64,000 bases of DNA from a virus. The translations under genes were made by a program, and so were the position numbers. The notes under the pieces are model-generated. The model was not told where the DNA came from and made no database searches. It worked only from the letters and a program-made list of their open reading frames with translations. Where the stretch lies: IMG/VR virus record IMGVR_UViG_3300023174_000110, positions 1 through 64,000 of that record, one strand, 5' to 3'. Of the stretch, positions 1 to 5,784 are shown piece by piece. The number at the start of each line of letters is the position of its first letter. Position 1 is the stretch's first letter.

Positions 1-31
1 AGTGGTCTATAACTTTATCTGAATATGCCAT
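1..31 (-). CDS. iscU: IscU-like Fe-S scaffold, N-terminal fragment (runs off window)
   Basis: Only the first ten codons are visible, reading MAYSDKVIDH, and the frame is open to the window edge. These residues match the conserved start of bacterial IscU, the scaffold on which 2Fe-2S clusters are assembled (E. coli begins MAYSEKVIDH). The ATG lies a few bases after the stop of the upstream small ORF, in an A-rich leader. The catalytic cysteines lie outside the window, so function cannot be confirmed. Ten residues are suggestive, not decisive. Confidence 0.5.
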   Translation of the reverse strand, partial: MAYSDKVIDH

Positions 32-193
32 TTATTTTTTTTGTTGTTTTTCTATTCGTTTAAATTCTTCATCTTCAGCAATAGCATCATCAATATCTTT
101 TGGTTCGGGTGGCTCAGCACCTGTGCATGAACCACCATTACTGAACCACAATTCCATGGCTCTCTTACGATATTCTTCTAAATCGGAAGTCAT
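32..193 (-). CDS. Hypothetical 53-aa acidic protein
   Basis: I do not recognise this protein. It starts MTSDLEEYRKRAMELW and ends in a lysine/glutamine tail. The middle has a Cys and a PPEP stretch followed by an acidic run. Its ATG overlaps the stop of the upstream 45-aa ORF in an ATGA arrangement, and the IscU-like start follows immediately, so the three ORFs look translationally coupled. The charged composition suggests a soluble protein. Confidence 0.55.
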   Translation of the reverse strand: MTSDLEEYRKRAMELWFSNGGSCTGAEPPEPKDIDDAIAEDEEFKRIEKQQKK

Positions 194-327
194 CTACCTC
201 TACCCGCCTTACGCATTACAGTCATCTTAGGTGCAAAGTTTGGCTTTGCTTGAGGTTTTATATTTGCAGGTTTGAGATTGCGAACTTTTTTTAACTGTTC
301 TTCACGAAATTTTTTATCATCTGACAT
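190..327 (-). CDS. Hypothetical 45-aa basic protein
   Basis: This short basic ORF, MSDDKKFREEQLKK to RKAGRGR, is rich in Lys, Arg and Pro. A GGAGAT ribosome-binding site lies about 6 nt before the ATG. Its TGA overlaps the next ATG (ATGA). It begins just downstream of the tRNA-Met 3' end and so probably shares a transcript with the tRNA cluster. No family recognised; the Arg/Lys tail could bind nucleic acid. Confidence 0.55.
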   Translation of the reverse strand: MSDDKKFREEQLKKVRNLKPANIKPQAKPNFAPKMTVMRKAGRGR

Positions 328-342
328 ATTATCTCCTTATGT

Positions 343-417
343 TGGTTGCGGGGGAAGGAATCGAACCTACGGCCCCTGGATTATGAGTCCAATGCTCTAC
401 CTCTGAGCTACCCCGCT
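343..417 (-). tRNA. tRNA-Met (CAT), CCA encoded
   Basis: A 75-nt cloverleaf on the minus strand with anticodon CAT in loop CTCATAA, a T-loop TTCGATT and an encoded 3' CCA. Pairs 4 and 5 of the acceptor stem are G-C rather than the C4-G69/C5-G68 used by TilS, so Met is favoured over Ile2. Position 1 is A opposite A72, an unpaired end. Unpaired 1-72 is typical of bacterial initiators, but the GCTC D-stem and GGA anticodon stem look elongator-like. Confidence 0.9.
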
Positions 418-442
418 ATAATTATATATCTCATTTTAAAAC

Positions 443-518
443 TGGCTGTCTTGGCTGGGCTTGAACCAGCGACCCAATGATTAACAGTCATTTGCTCTAC
501 CAACTGAGCTACAAGACA
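443..518 (-). tRNA. tRNA-Asn (GTT), CCA encoded
   Basis: A 76-nt cloverleaf with anticodon GTT in loop CTGTTAA. The acceptor stem TGTCTTG/CAAGACA is fully paired, the discriminator is G, and CCA is encoded. It lies 3 nt from tRNA-Thr, so the two probably come from one precursor. Confidence 0.93.
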
Positions 519-521
519 ATT

Positions 522-597
522 TGGTGCCCCAACCATGACTCGAACACGGGACCTACTGATTACAAATCAGTTGCTCTACCAACTGAGCTATTAGGGC
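522..597 (-). tRNA. tRNA-Thr (TGT), CCA encoded
   Basis: A 76-nt cloverleaf with anticodon TGT in loop TTTGTAA. The acceptor GCCCTAA pairs with TTGGGGC, including one G-U pair, and CCA is encoded. It directly follows the 61-aa ORF, so this is a mixed mRNA/tRNA operon. Confidence 0.93.
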
Positions 598-606
598 AAT
601 TATGTT

Positions 607-792
607 TTAATTAACCGCAGGTAATTGTTGTGTTAACTTTCTTTTAGCTAGTGCTCTAGAAATTTTAGCTGCGTGTTTTTTACGAGCAGATTCTAAAAGC
701 TTTTCTAGTTGAGCAACATTTAACGGACCTAATTTTGGTTTTCCGTTTTTCGTTAACATGGGATTTTTGTTTTTAGATTTCAAAGTTGCCAT
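607..792 (-). CDS. Hypothetical 61-aa basic protein
   Basis: A Lys-rich small protein (MATLKSKNKNPML...) with a predicted helix rich in Leu, Ala, Lys and Arg over its second half. AAGGA lies about 8 nt before the ATG. It sits between the aberrant tRNA-Gly gene and tRNA-Thr and downstream of the promoter at 890-918. Family not recognised; size and charge suggest a nucleic-acid or ribosome-associated protein. Confidence 0.6.
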   Translation of the reverse strand: MATLKSKNKNPMLTKNGKPKLGPLNVAQLEKLLESARKKHAAKISRALAKRKLTQQLPAVN

Positions 793-810
793 AATATAGT
801 CCTTAGAATT

Positions 811-880
811 TGGAGCGGTGGTCTAGATTCGCACTAGATGAGTAGATTGGACACCTACTCTGGTTCTATACCCCGACCGC
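811..880 (-). tRNA. tRNA-Gly (TCC)-like gene with shortened D-arm
   Basis: The minus strand shows a tRNA-like fold: acceptor GCGGTCG/CCACCGC with a C6-C67 mismatch, T73 plus CCA as in Gly tRNAs, a 5-bp T-stem TCTAG/CTAGA around loop TGCGAAT, and an anticodon stem with TCC at the loop centre. It is only 70 nt long. The D-arm is too short for a normal GTAT-type stem, and base 33 is G rather than the near-universal U. It could be an atypical functional tRNA, a decaying one, or a tRNA-like RNA. Confidence 0.6.
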
Positions 881-889
881 ATATGTAAT

Positions 890-918
890 ACTATAACATT
901 ATATAGGGTGCTTGTCAA
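890..918 (-). promoter_or_regulatory. Extended -10 sigma70-type promoter for the tRNA cluster
   Basis: TTGACA (913-918), 17 nt, then TATAGT (890-895) preceded by TGT. It overlaps the last codons of the SprT-like gene and points at the tRNA-Gly-like gene. Its core CCTATATAATGTTAT recurs in the promoter at 8145-8174. Confidence 0.75.
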
Positions 919-1438
919 TGTTTATTTGTGGTATATTTTTCCAAGCAATAGGTTCTGGTTTTAGTATATCATCCGGATTCCGGACATCCGAAAACACTTC
1001 CCATAACTTTTCTTTAATTGCAAATTTGGTAAACAAACCTGTTGATAAACCATATGCTTCTATTTCCCATGGTTCATCGTAATAATCCATATTTTCAGTA
1101 TTGATTCTTTGGCCTCTCCAACGAGTACCATATTCATTGGTTTCACCATAAACATATTGTTTGATGTGAACCATTTCATGAGCCAAAGTTTCTAAAATAT
1201 CGTGTGATCCAATTAATGGATTTATCTCTATCTCAAACTCTCTTGGTTTATTGCTCTCATTATAATCAATAACTCCAGCATATCCCAAAGCATCCAATTT
1301 AGAATCAAATTTAATGCGAACAAATATATTGTCCAACATCTTAGGTGTCATCAATTTTTCAGCATAAAAGATAGCCGCACGTTTCACAAAAGGTCGGAAA
1401 CGTTTTTTATCGGGACAACCAACTATACTTAATTGCAT
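899..1438 (-). CDS. SprT-like zinc metallopeptidase
   Basis: A 179-aa protein carrying a zincin HExxH motif (HEMVH; H87, E88, H91) in helix LETLAHEMVHIKQ. A later WEIEAYG stretch could supply the third metal ligand. The region resembles SprT/M48-type minimal proteases; in this group SprT-like proteins are linked to DNA-protein crosslink repair, but the phage substrate is unknown. The ribosome-binding site TAAGGAGA lies 7 nt before the ATG. Its last codons overlap the -35 box of the tRNA promoter. No signal peptide, so it should act in the cytoplasm. Confidence 0.75.
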   Translation of the reverse strand: MQLSIVGCPDKKRFRPFVKRAAIFYAEKLMTPKMLDNIFVRIKFDSKLDALGYAGVIDYNESNKPREFEIEINPLIGSHDILETLAHEMVHIKQYVYGETNEYGTRWRGQRINTENMDYYDEPWEIEAYGLSTGLFTKFAIKEKLWEVFSDVRNPDDILKPEPIAWKNIPQINIDKHPI

Positions 1439-1476
1439 TAGGTCTCTCCTTAGTAAATTGACCCAATAATTGACAT

Positions 1477-1530
1477 GGTGTTATAACACCTTATCTATTT
1501 ATGACTAATATTCATTTCACCAGGTGAAAT
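1477..1530. promoter_or_regulatory. Intergenic palindromes and late-like box before SprT-like gene
   Basis: This 95-bp gap holds two dyads: GGTGTTATAACACC at 1477-1490 (perfect, 14 bp) and ATTTCACC-A-GGTGAAAT at 1514-1530, immediately after the deaminase stop. Between them on the minus strand is CATAAATA (1496-1503), which fits the NATAAATA late-promoter pattern. The dyads could be operator sites or RNA hairpins; neither is followed by a T-tract on the minus strand. Confidence 0.5.
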
Positions 1531-1533
1531 AAA

Positions 1534-2019
1534 TTACTCTACTTTCTCGACCATTATATCACATTTCCTAAGAAAGTCAAGCCCTATAGTATCTCTGTAG
1601 GTGTTTCGGTAATATACTTTTTTAATACCAGCGGTATACATTTGTTTAGCGCAATGAATACATGGGGCATGCGTCAGGAACATGGTGGATCCATCTCCAG
1701 ATTCACTACTCTTGGCTAGTTTGGCGATAGCATTAGCCTCAGCATGGATTACTTCATCCTTGGTTTTTAATCGACCAATACCACCATCTTCTTCTTTAAA
1801 TAACCATTCATCGTTTTTGTAGTTTTGTGGAAAGTTACCAATAAAATACTCTTTTTCTTCACATTCATTGGTCCATCCGGCCGGCATACCATTGTATCCA
1901 ATAGATATAATTCTATCATCTTTGACAATAATAGCCCCAACTTGTAGTCGTTTTGCGGATGACAGTTTGGCAAATCGTTCTGCCACATCCATGTAAGCAT
2001 TAATAAATTTTTGTTTCAT
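1534..2019 (-). CDS. cd: dCMP deaminase
   Basis: A 161-aa zinc-dependent cytidine/deoxycytidylate deaminase. It has the HAE catalytic motif (H92, E94) and the PCxxC zinc motif (P119, C120, C123). It converts dCMP to dUMP, feeding dTTP synthesis during phage replication. T4 Cd is 193 aa; this is a compact version. The start follows tRNA-Arg by only 14 nt through an A-rich leader without an obvious Shine-Dalgarno site, so processing of the tRNA may define the 5' end of the mRNA. Confidence 0.92.
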   Translation of the reverse strand: MKQKFINAYMDVAERFAKLSSAKRLQVGAIIVKDDRIISIGYNGMPAGWTNECEEKEYFIGNFPQNYKNDEWLFKEEDGGIGRLKTKDEVIHAEANAIAKLAKSSESGDGSTMFLTHAPCIHCAKQMYTAGIKKVYYRNTYRDTIGLDFLRKCDIMVEKVE

Positions 2020-2033
2020 ATTTGTTTTTTTTT

Positions 2034-2108
2034 TGGTCCGGCCGCCAGGAATCGAACCTGGATTAATAGCTTAGAAGGCTACTGTTCTATCCATTGAACT
2101 ACAGCCAG
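2034..2108 (-). tRNA. tRNA-Arg (TCT), CCA encoded
   Basis: A 75-nt cloverleaf with anticodon TCT in loop CTTCTAA (reads AGA), T-arm CCAGG-TTCGATT-CCTGG and encoded CCA. The acceptor CTGGCTG/CGGCCGG contains two T-G pairs. AGA is a common codon in AT-rich phages. Confidence 0.93.
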
Positions 2109-2112
2109 ATAT

Positions 2113-2189
2113 TGGTGGGCCCACCTGGACTCGAACCAGGGACCAAAGGATTATGAGTCCTCTGCTCTAACCAACTGAGCTATAGGCCC
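2113..2189 (-). tRNA. tRNA with CAT anticodon, probably Ile2
   Basis: A 77-nt cloverleaf with loop CTCATAA and encoded CCA. The acceptor GGGCCTA/TGGGCCC gives C4-G69 and C5-G68, the pairs TilS uses to pick tRNA-Ile2 for lysidine modification of C34, so Ile (ATA codons) is favoured over Met. It is 4 nt from tRNA-Arg and 5 nt downstream of the 57-aa ORF. Confidence 0.88.
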
Positions 2190-2194
2190 AATCT

Positions 2195-2368
2195 TTACCA
2201 AGATCCATCGTCAAACCATATTCGTATGGTGAATGGCATTAGTTCAATAATATAAGAAGTTGATACTTCCCAAGCATCATTTTCACTACCTTTACTAAAA
2301 TGTAATCTCCAATGAAATGGATTTAATTTCAAAATAATATTACATCCAGAATACTTTAACCAATTCAT
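2195..2368 (-). CDS. Hypothetical 57-aa protein
   Basis: A short tryptophan-rich ORF beginning MNWLKYSGCN and ending FDDGSW. Its ATG overlaps the TGA of the preceding 76-aa ORF (ATGA), so it is translationally coupled. Aromatic and beta-branched residues alternate, suggesting a small beta-sheet protein. Family not recognised. It is the last coding frame before the two tRNA genes. Confidence 0.6.
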   Translation of the reverse strand: MNWLKYSGCNIILKLNPFHWRLHFSKGSENDAWEVSTSYIIELMPFTIRIWFDDGSW

Positions 2369-2595
2369 TTTAAAATTTCGCCAATTGGTTGTGAAATGTT
2401 TAATTGTTGTCTGATAAATTTATCTTTTAACATATCTGGAATATTAAAATATGGTTCTTCTAAAATAAACGGACACGGATTACCCCATTTATTTTGAGAT
2501 AAAAATGTTTTAAACAATTCTATATCTTTTTTATTTTTTGGGTCAAAAATATGTTTTTGATTGTTCATCATTTGATGATTTGTTAGAAATGTCAT
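2365..2595 (-). CDS. Hypothetical 76-aa protein
   Basis: The protein begins MTFLTNHQMMNNQKH and contains a WGNPCPFILEEPY segment. It overlaps the upstream 75-aa ORF by 4 nt and the downstream 57-aa ORF by 4 nt, making a tight three-gene unit. Family not recognised. Start codons at residues 9-10 are also possible, but the ATGA coupling supports the longer form. Confidence 0.6.
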   Translation of the reverse strand: MTFLTNHQMMNNQKHIFDPKNKKDIELFKTFLSQNKWGNPCPFILEEPYFNIPDMLKDKFIRQQLNISQPIGEILK

Positions 2596-2819
2596 TTTAT
2601 ATACTCCACATTATCTTTACGCATATAGTGAACCACTTGATTTTGTTTTTGATTTGGCATTTCTTTTACTACGGGAATAAAAGTGACCCCTTCGATTTCT
2701 CTGGTATCCCAATTCGAATAGGTATAATAGACATCGGAGTTCGTTTTTGAACGAACCTTTTTTAAGATAGATTTGTCGCCGGTATAACCGGGTCTAGGAG
2801 ATTTTTTCAATGATTTCAT
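2592..2819 (-). CDS. Hypothetical 75-aa basic protein
   Basis: The protein starts MKSLKKSPRPGYTGDKS and has a Lys-rich N-terminus followed by a Tyr-rich, probably beta-structured C-terminal half. It is first in a coupled three-ORF unit that ends in two tRNA genes and the dCMP deaminase. The -10 of the promoter at 2826-2854 lies only 6 nt before the ATG, so the transcript may be leaderless. Family not recognised. Confidence 0.6.
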   Translation of the reverse strand: MKSLKKSPRPGYTGDKSILKKVRSKTNSDVYYTYSNWDTREIEGVTFIPVVKEMPNQKQNQVVHYMRKDNVEYIK

Positions 2820-2825
2820 AATATA

Positions 2826-2865
2826 ATATTAACATAGAGATAGGGGGTTGTCAAGAACCCCCTAT
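2826..2865 (-). promoter_or_regulatory. Promoter overlapping a perfect hairpin
   Basis: TTGACA (2849-2854), 17 nt, TAATAT (2826-2831), with TGT before the -10. A perfect 10-bp inverted repeat (2840-2849 with 2856-2865, loop of 6 nt) wraps the -35 box. The minus-strand hairpin is not followed by a T-tract; on the plus strand it is followed by ATTTTTA. It could act as a weak terminator for hsp20, a regulatory dyad, or both. Confidence 0.6.
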
Positions 2866-2869
2866 ATTT

Positions 2870-2935
2870 TTACCGAAATTTTGGATAATTCAACTGTTCC
2901 CATTCATCATCAGATACGGGCCACCAGTTATTCAT
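2870..2935 (-). CDS. Possible 21-aa leader-size ORF after hsp20
   Basis: MNNWWPVSDDEWEQLNYPKFR followed by TAA. The ATG overlaps the hsp20 stop region (ATGAATAA), and the ORF ends beside the hairpin at 2840-2865. Its composition (three Trp) is unusual and nothing homologous is recognised. Its size makes chance occurrence quite possible. Confidence 0.25.
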   Translation of the reverse strand: MNNWWPVSDDEWEQLNYPKFR

Positions 2936-3392
2936 CTTTCTTTTCCTTGATGGCAATCTTCTTAATAGCATCTTGGGTTTGCACAAAATTTTCCAACCAT
3001 ACTCGTAACATACCATTTACCATTTCGGCATCTTTGATTTCAATCTTATCTGCCAGAGTAAATGCACGTGTGAAATTACGGTTAGCAATACCTTTGAATA
3101 AGAAATTTTCTTCTTCATTGATATCGTTTTCTTTTGCGGAACCTTTGATGACCAATTTATTGCCTTCAAGTGTTACTTCAATATCAGACTTGGCAAAACC
3201 AGCAACTGCCATTTCAATGACATACTTGTTTTTGCTTACTTGCTTGATATTGTATGGGGGATATGACGGCACAGCCTTTTGAATCGTTTTGGTAACTTCT
3301 TCAATATCTTTAAAGAAACTGTCAAAGCCAACCGTATATGGATCAAGGGTCTTGTGAAAGTCAAAAATGGAAGGTAATAGACTTGTAGTCAT
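2928..3392 (-). CDS. hsp20: Hsp20-family small heat shock protein
   Basis: A 154-aa alpha-crystallin-domain protein of the IbpA type. The domain spans about residues 45-140: YNIKQVSKNKYVIEMAVAGF, then DIEVTLEGNKLVIKG, and a FTRAFTLAD segment after the phage version of the GIANRNF loop. The short charged tail (KEKKDE) replaces the IxI motif region. sHsps hold unfolding proteins for refolding; T4-like marine phages often carry one, presumably for virion or host protein stability. It has its own bipartite promoter (3458-3488) and a structured leader. TAAGGAG lies 9 nt before the ATG. Confidence 0.93.
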   Translation of the reverse strand: MTTSLLPSIFDFHKTLDPYTVGFDSFFKDIEEVTKTIQKAVPSYPPYNIKQVSKNKYVIEMAVAGFAKSDIEVTLEGNKLVIKGSAKENDINEEENFLFKGIANRNFTRAFTLADKIEIKDAEMVNGMLRVWLENFVQTQDAIKKIAIKEKKDE

Positions 3393-3398
3393 GTTTAT

Positions 3399-3448
3399 GT
3401 GCTCCTTAGTTTAAGCGAGTTAATCAAAATTGTAGGCCCCTAAGGCAC
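3399..3448 (-). promoter_or_regulatory. Structured hsp20 leader able to mask the ribosome-binding site
   Basis: In the RNA, CTAAG-GA-GCAC (3399-3409), which contains the Shine-Dalgarno sequence, is complementary to GTGC-CTTAG (3440-3448): 4 + 5 bp with a 2-nt bulge and a 30-nt loop. An alternative hairpin, GTAGG...CCTAC (3432-3452), uses the same upstream strand. This arrangement resembles thermometer-type control of small heat shock genes. Pairing is read from the sequence; function is inferred. Confidence 0.45.
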
Positions 3449-3457
3449 CTACATCCA

Positions 3458-3488
3458 TATTTATAACACATTTGCTTTTATTTGTCAA
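3458..3488 (-). promoter_or_regulatory. Dual early/late promoter of hsp20
   Basis: TTGACA (3483-3488), 17 nt, TATAAA (3460-3465), preceded by TGT. The same bases form TATAAATA (3458-3465), the T4 late consensus, so either host sigma70 or the gp55 holoenzyme could start here. Confidence 0.7.
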
Positions 3489-3501
3489 TACTTTTTTGGT
3501 A

Positions 3502-3915
3502 TTAATAATTATCCGTTTTAACTTTGTTACCAATATTATATTTTGGTATAAGTTGCCAATCACCTTTTTCTTTATGTGAAAGAATTTTAATTTGTGATAA
3601 AAAGGTTGGTTGTGGAACTTCTGTGGATTTTTTATTGACTAAACCTACCAAACCCCAATCTTCTAACAAATTGGCAATAGCGTTTCTACGAGAAAGGTCA
3701 TTATCACTAATGTCAGTTGGCTTTCCATCCAAAGCAAATAATTCTTTAAAATGAACAATATAATACCTGCCTTGTTTATGTAAAATATGGCACGATTGAT
3801 ATAGTATTTTTTCTTTTTTTGATGCCACGCCAATGCGTGTGAGGGTTTCTCTGACTTTTAGGAAATCATCTTGTTGATTCAAAGTCACTTCAACCAAATC
3901 TGTAATATTAATCAT
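3502..3915 (-). CDS. regA: RegA translational repressor
   Basis: A 137-aa homologue of T4 RegA (122 aa). Matching blocks include DFLKVRETLTRIG near the N-terminus, KILYQSCHILHKQGRYYIVH, LLEDWGLV and the end IPKYNIGN. RegA binds start regions of early mRNAs and blocks ribosome binding. The ATG overlaps the gp62 stop by 1 nt (TAATG), with GGCGGAG as ribosome-binding site in the gp62 tail, reproducing the T4 order 44-62-regA. About 10 residues extend beyond the T4 C-terminus. Confidence 0.95.
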   Translation of the reverse strand: MINITDLVEVTLNQQDDFLKVRETLTRIGVASKKEKILYQSCHILHKQGRYYIVHFKELFALDGKPTDISDNDLSRRNAIANLLEDWGLVGLVNKKSTEVPQPTFLSQIKILSHKEKGDWQLIPKYNIGNKVKTDNY

Positions 3916-4301
3916 TACTTAACTCCGCCTTTATCTGTTTTTCTTTTTATTTCAGCGATTTGTTCGTCAGTAAGAATTCGTAAAGCCTCTTTGGCTTTTT
4001 CATTAGAATAACCAAAATATACCTTTACACATTCTATATTCTTATCGACCTCTGATTTCTGCCACGGTTGAAATTTCCGTTTCATTGGTCTGATGGTATT
4101 TAGAAGATATTGATATTGAAGGTCTTTTTCAAGATTTGGATGTTTGTTTAGTTCATTGACATATAACACACAGTCCATATGATAGGACAAGGCTCGGTTG
4201 ATGATGTAGGAGTTATAATCTTTATAATCCAACTCATCACGAAATACATTTTTTTTCTTTTCCAAAATAGATGGAAGAATTTCTTTGAATAAATCTGGCA
4301 T
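3915..4301 (-). CDS. 62: Clamp loader small subunit gp62
   Basis: A 128-aa protein between the clamp loader ATPase operon and RegA, at the position of T4 gene 62 (187 aa). Segments such as NRALSYHMDCVLYVNELNKHP and the MKRKFQPWQK stretch resemble gp62 of T4-like phages. gp62 is the non-ATPase subunit that joins four gp44 subunits to load the gp45 clamp on primer-template. It is shorter than T4 gp62, as in other environmental T4-like phages. Its stop overlaps the regA start. Confidence 0.88.
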   Translation of the reverse strand: MPDLFKEILPSILEKKKNVFRDELDYKDYNSYIINRALSYHMDCVLYVNELNKHPNLEKDLQYQYLLNTIRPMKRKFQPWQKSEVDKNIECVKVYFGYSNEKAKEALRILTDEQIAEIKRKTDKGGVK

Positions 4302-4302
4302 C

Positions 4303-4755
4303 TTAATACCCCGATACCGTATATTTCATCATTTCTGTCAAAGTGTTATCATCAACTTTTTGAATAGGTGTAACTGCCTCTTGTTCAATGTCAATCAAAA
4401 CCATATTACGACCATCTTTGGTATAATAGTTTCTTGTTTTAAATAATTTAGGATCAACTTTAAACAACCAACCAGCATACTTATAATTGTGTCGAGCTGC
4501 CGGGACGGTGACAAAATATAATTCATCTACACCACGGCATTTGCGTAACTGATTTGGTTTAATCGTGATTGCTTTTTCTTTGATAAAAGGCACTTGTGTT
4601 TTTACTTCGATTGTTTTGCCATCACCCATTAAATCTTTTTTACTATCAAAATGATTAAGTGCTTGCTCAACAACAACACCCTTTTTAGTCAAATAATTGC
4701 TAACATATTTCTCACCCATACGGCCAAGAATATCCATCATCTGTGAACGATCCAT
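4303..4755 (-). CDS. Predicted PD-(D/E)xK-fold nuclease-like protein
   Basis: A 150-aa protein inserted between gp44 and gp62. An N-terminal helix (ILGRMGEKYVSNYLTKKG) is followed by KDLMGDG-KTIEVKTQ, i.e. D...ExK with spacing of the restriction-endonuclease-like fold (Holliday-resolvase and VSR-type proteins share it). A GWLFKVDPKLF segment follows. Location in the clamp loader operon suggests a role in replication or recombination. The nuclease call rests on the D-ExK pattern alone; I see no wider family match. Confidence 0.5.
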   Translation of the reverse strand: MDRSQMMDILGRMGEKYVSNYLTKKGVVVEQALNHFDSKKDLMGDGKTIEVKTQVPFIKEKAITIKPNQLRKCRGVDELYFVTVPAARHNYKYAGWLFKVDPKLFKTRNYYTKDGRNMVLIDIEQEAVTPIQKVDDNTLTEMMKYTVSGY

Positions 4756-4763
4756 GATTTTTC

Positions 4764-5696
4764 CTATCTAAAAGAACAATCAACCATGATTTCTGTCAAG
4801 CAGGCTATCATGTTAATTTCGTGGTCTGCCACAAAAGCGGATTGATATTGATATTTGGCAAGAATTAAAACTAACTGAGGAACGGAATCCGGTTTTAATT
4901 CTTCATACATTGAATCGTATAGTTTACGATAAACTTTTATAGGATCATTATCAAGATTATTTGTGACCCATTTACGAGCTGATGAAAAGTCTTTTTCTTT
5001 AAGAGATTTGATTAAGGATTCAAGTTGAATATCAGCAACATTAGAAAGAATGCCAGAATCAATGGCACCCGACACAGAATATCGCTGAAGCTCATTAAGA
5101 ATTCTTCGATTGTCAGGAAAGTGTTTCGTGATGACTGCGGCAACAACGTCTTTGGAGTATTTGATTCCTTCTTGCGAAAGGATGTTTTCAACCCGTTTAA
5201 AAAATTGTGCCGCCAATTTTGGTTTAGAACCGTTGATTTTAAAATCGATAACAGAACAGCGGGAGTGAATTGGATCAATGATACGATTTTTGAAATTGCA
5301 TGTGAAGATGAATGAGCAGTTTGATGCAAATTCTTCAATGGCTCCCCGTAGAGCAGGTTGAGTTGAATTAGGATTGAGATAATCAGCCTCATCAATGATG
5401 ACAACTTTTCTGCCACCCATGAGCGACATTGAAGAAGCATAGTTTTTAATTTTGTTACGGAGGACATCAATGCCAGACTCGTCAGAGCCATTGATGATAA
5501 TATAATCGCAACCAACCTCATTGCACAAAGCTTTAGCAACTGTTGTTTTTCCAACACCTGCTGTACCAGATAAAAGAAGATTTGGTATCTCTTTTCTCTT
5601 AACGAACTCCTGAAAAGTTTCCTTGAGCGCATCAGGAAGGATACAATCTTCGATTGTTTTCGGCCGATACTTCTCGACCCATAATAAATGTTCCAT
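4764..5696 (-). CDS. 44: Clamp loader ATPase subunit gp44
   Basis: A 310-aa AAA+ ATPase (T4 gp44: 319 aa). The N-terminus has WVEKYRPKT, Walker A GTAGVGKTT at residues 44-52, Walker B VVIIDEADYL near 97-106 and the SRC arginine-finger motif near 145. With gp62 it opens and loads the gp45 sliding clamp. GGGAG lies 6 nt before the ATG. It is separated from the preceding 63-aa ORF by a gap with a strong hairpin (5755-5780), which may give differential expression relative to gp45. Confidence 0.96.
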   Translation of the reverse strand: MEHLLWVEKYRPKTIEDCILPDALKETFQEFVKRKEIPNLLLSGTAGVGKTTVAKALCNEVGCDYIIINGSDESGIDVLRNKIKNYASSMSLMGGRKVVIIDEADYLNPNSTQPALRGAIEEFASNCSFIFTCNFKNRIIDPIHSRCSVIDFKINGSKPKLAAQFFKRVENILSQEGIKYSKDVVAAVITKHFPDNRRILNELQRYSVSGAIDSGILSNVADIQLESLIKSLKEKDFSSARKWVTNNLDNDPIKVYRKLYDSMYEELKPDSVPQLVLILAKYQYQSAFVADHEINMIACLTEIMVDCSFR

Positions 5697-5754
5697 TCAA
5701 AACTCCCATAATATATATTTTTACTTCTATACTGCTTTCAGAATATTGAGTTGT

Positions 5755-5780
5755 TTAAAGGTTCCGATTGGAACCTTTAA
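5755..5780 (-). terminator. Hairpin between the 63-aa ORF and gp44
   Basis: Perfect inverted repeat TTAAAGGTTCC-(4 nt)-GGAACCTTTAA just after the 63-aa ORF stop. No T-tract follows on the minus strand (ACAACTC...), so it is better seen as a partial terminator or an mRNA-stabilising hairpin than as a classical terminator. Confidence 0.55.
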
Positions 5781-5784
5781 CATA

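Noticed and set aside
2848-3282. Plus-strand open frame of 144 aa opposite hsp20
   Set aside because: Antisense shadow of a clear Hsp20 gene; no promoter or ribosome-binding site and no recognisable family.
4330-4800. TTGACA hexamers inside the nuclease-like and gp44 genes as promoters
   Set aside because: No -10 element lies at 16-18 nt; the TTGACA is coding sequence.
5012-5632. A 206-aa minus-strand open frame inside gp44
   Set aside because: It is a shifted frame of the gp44 gene, whose AAA+ motifs are clear; it has Leu/Ser-rich random composition and no ribosome-binding site.
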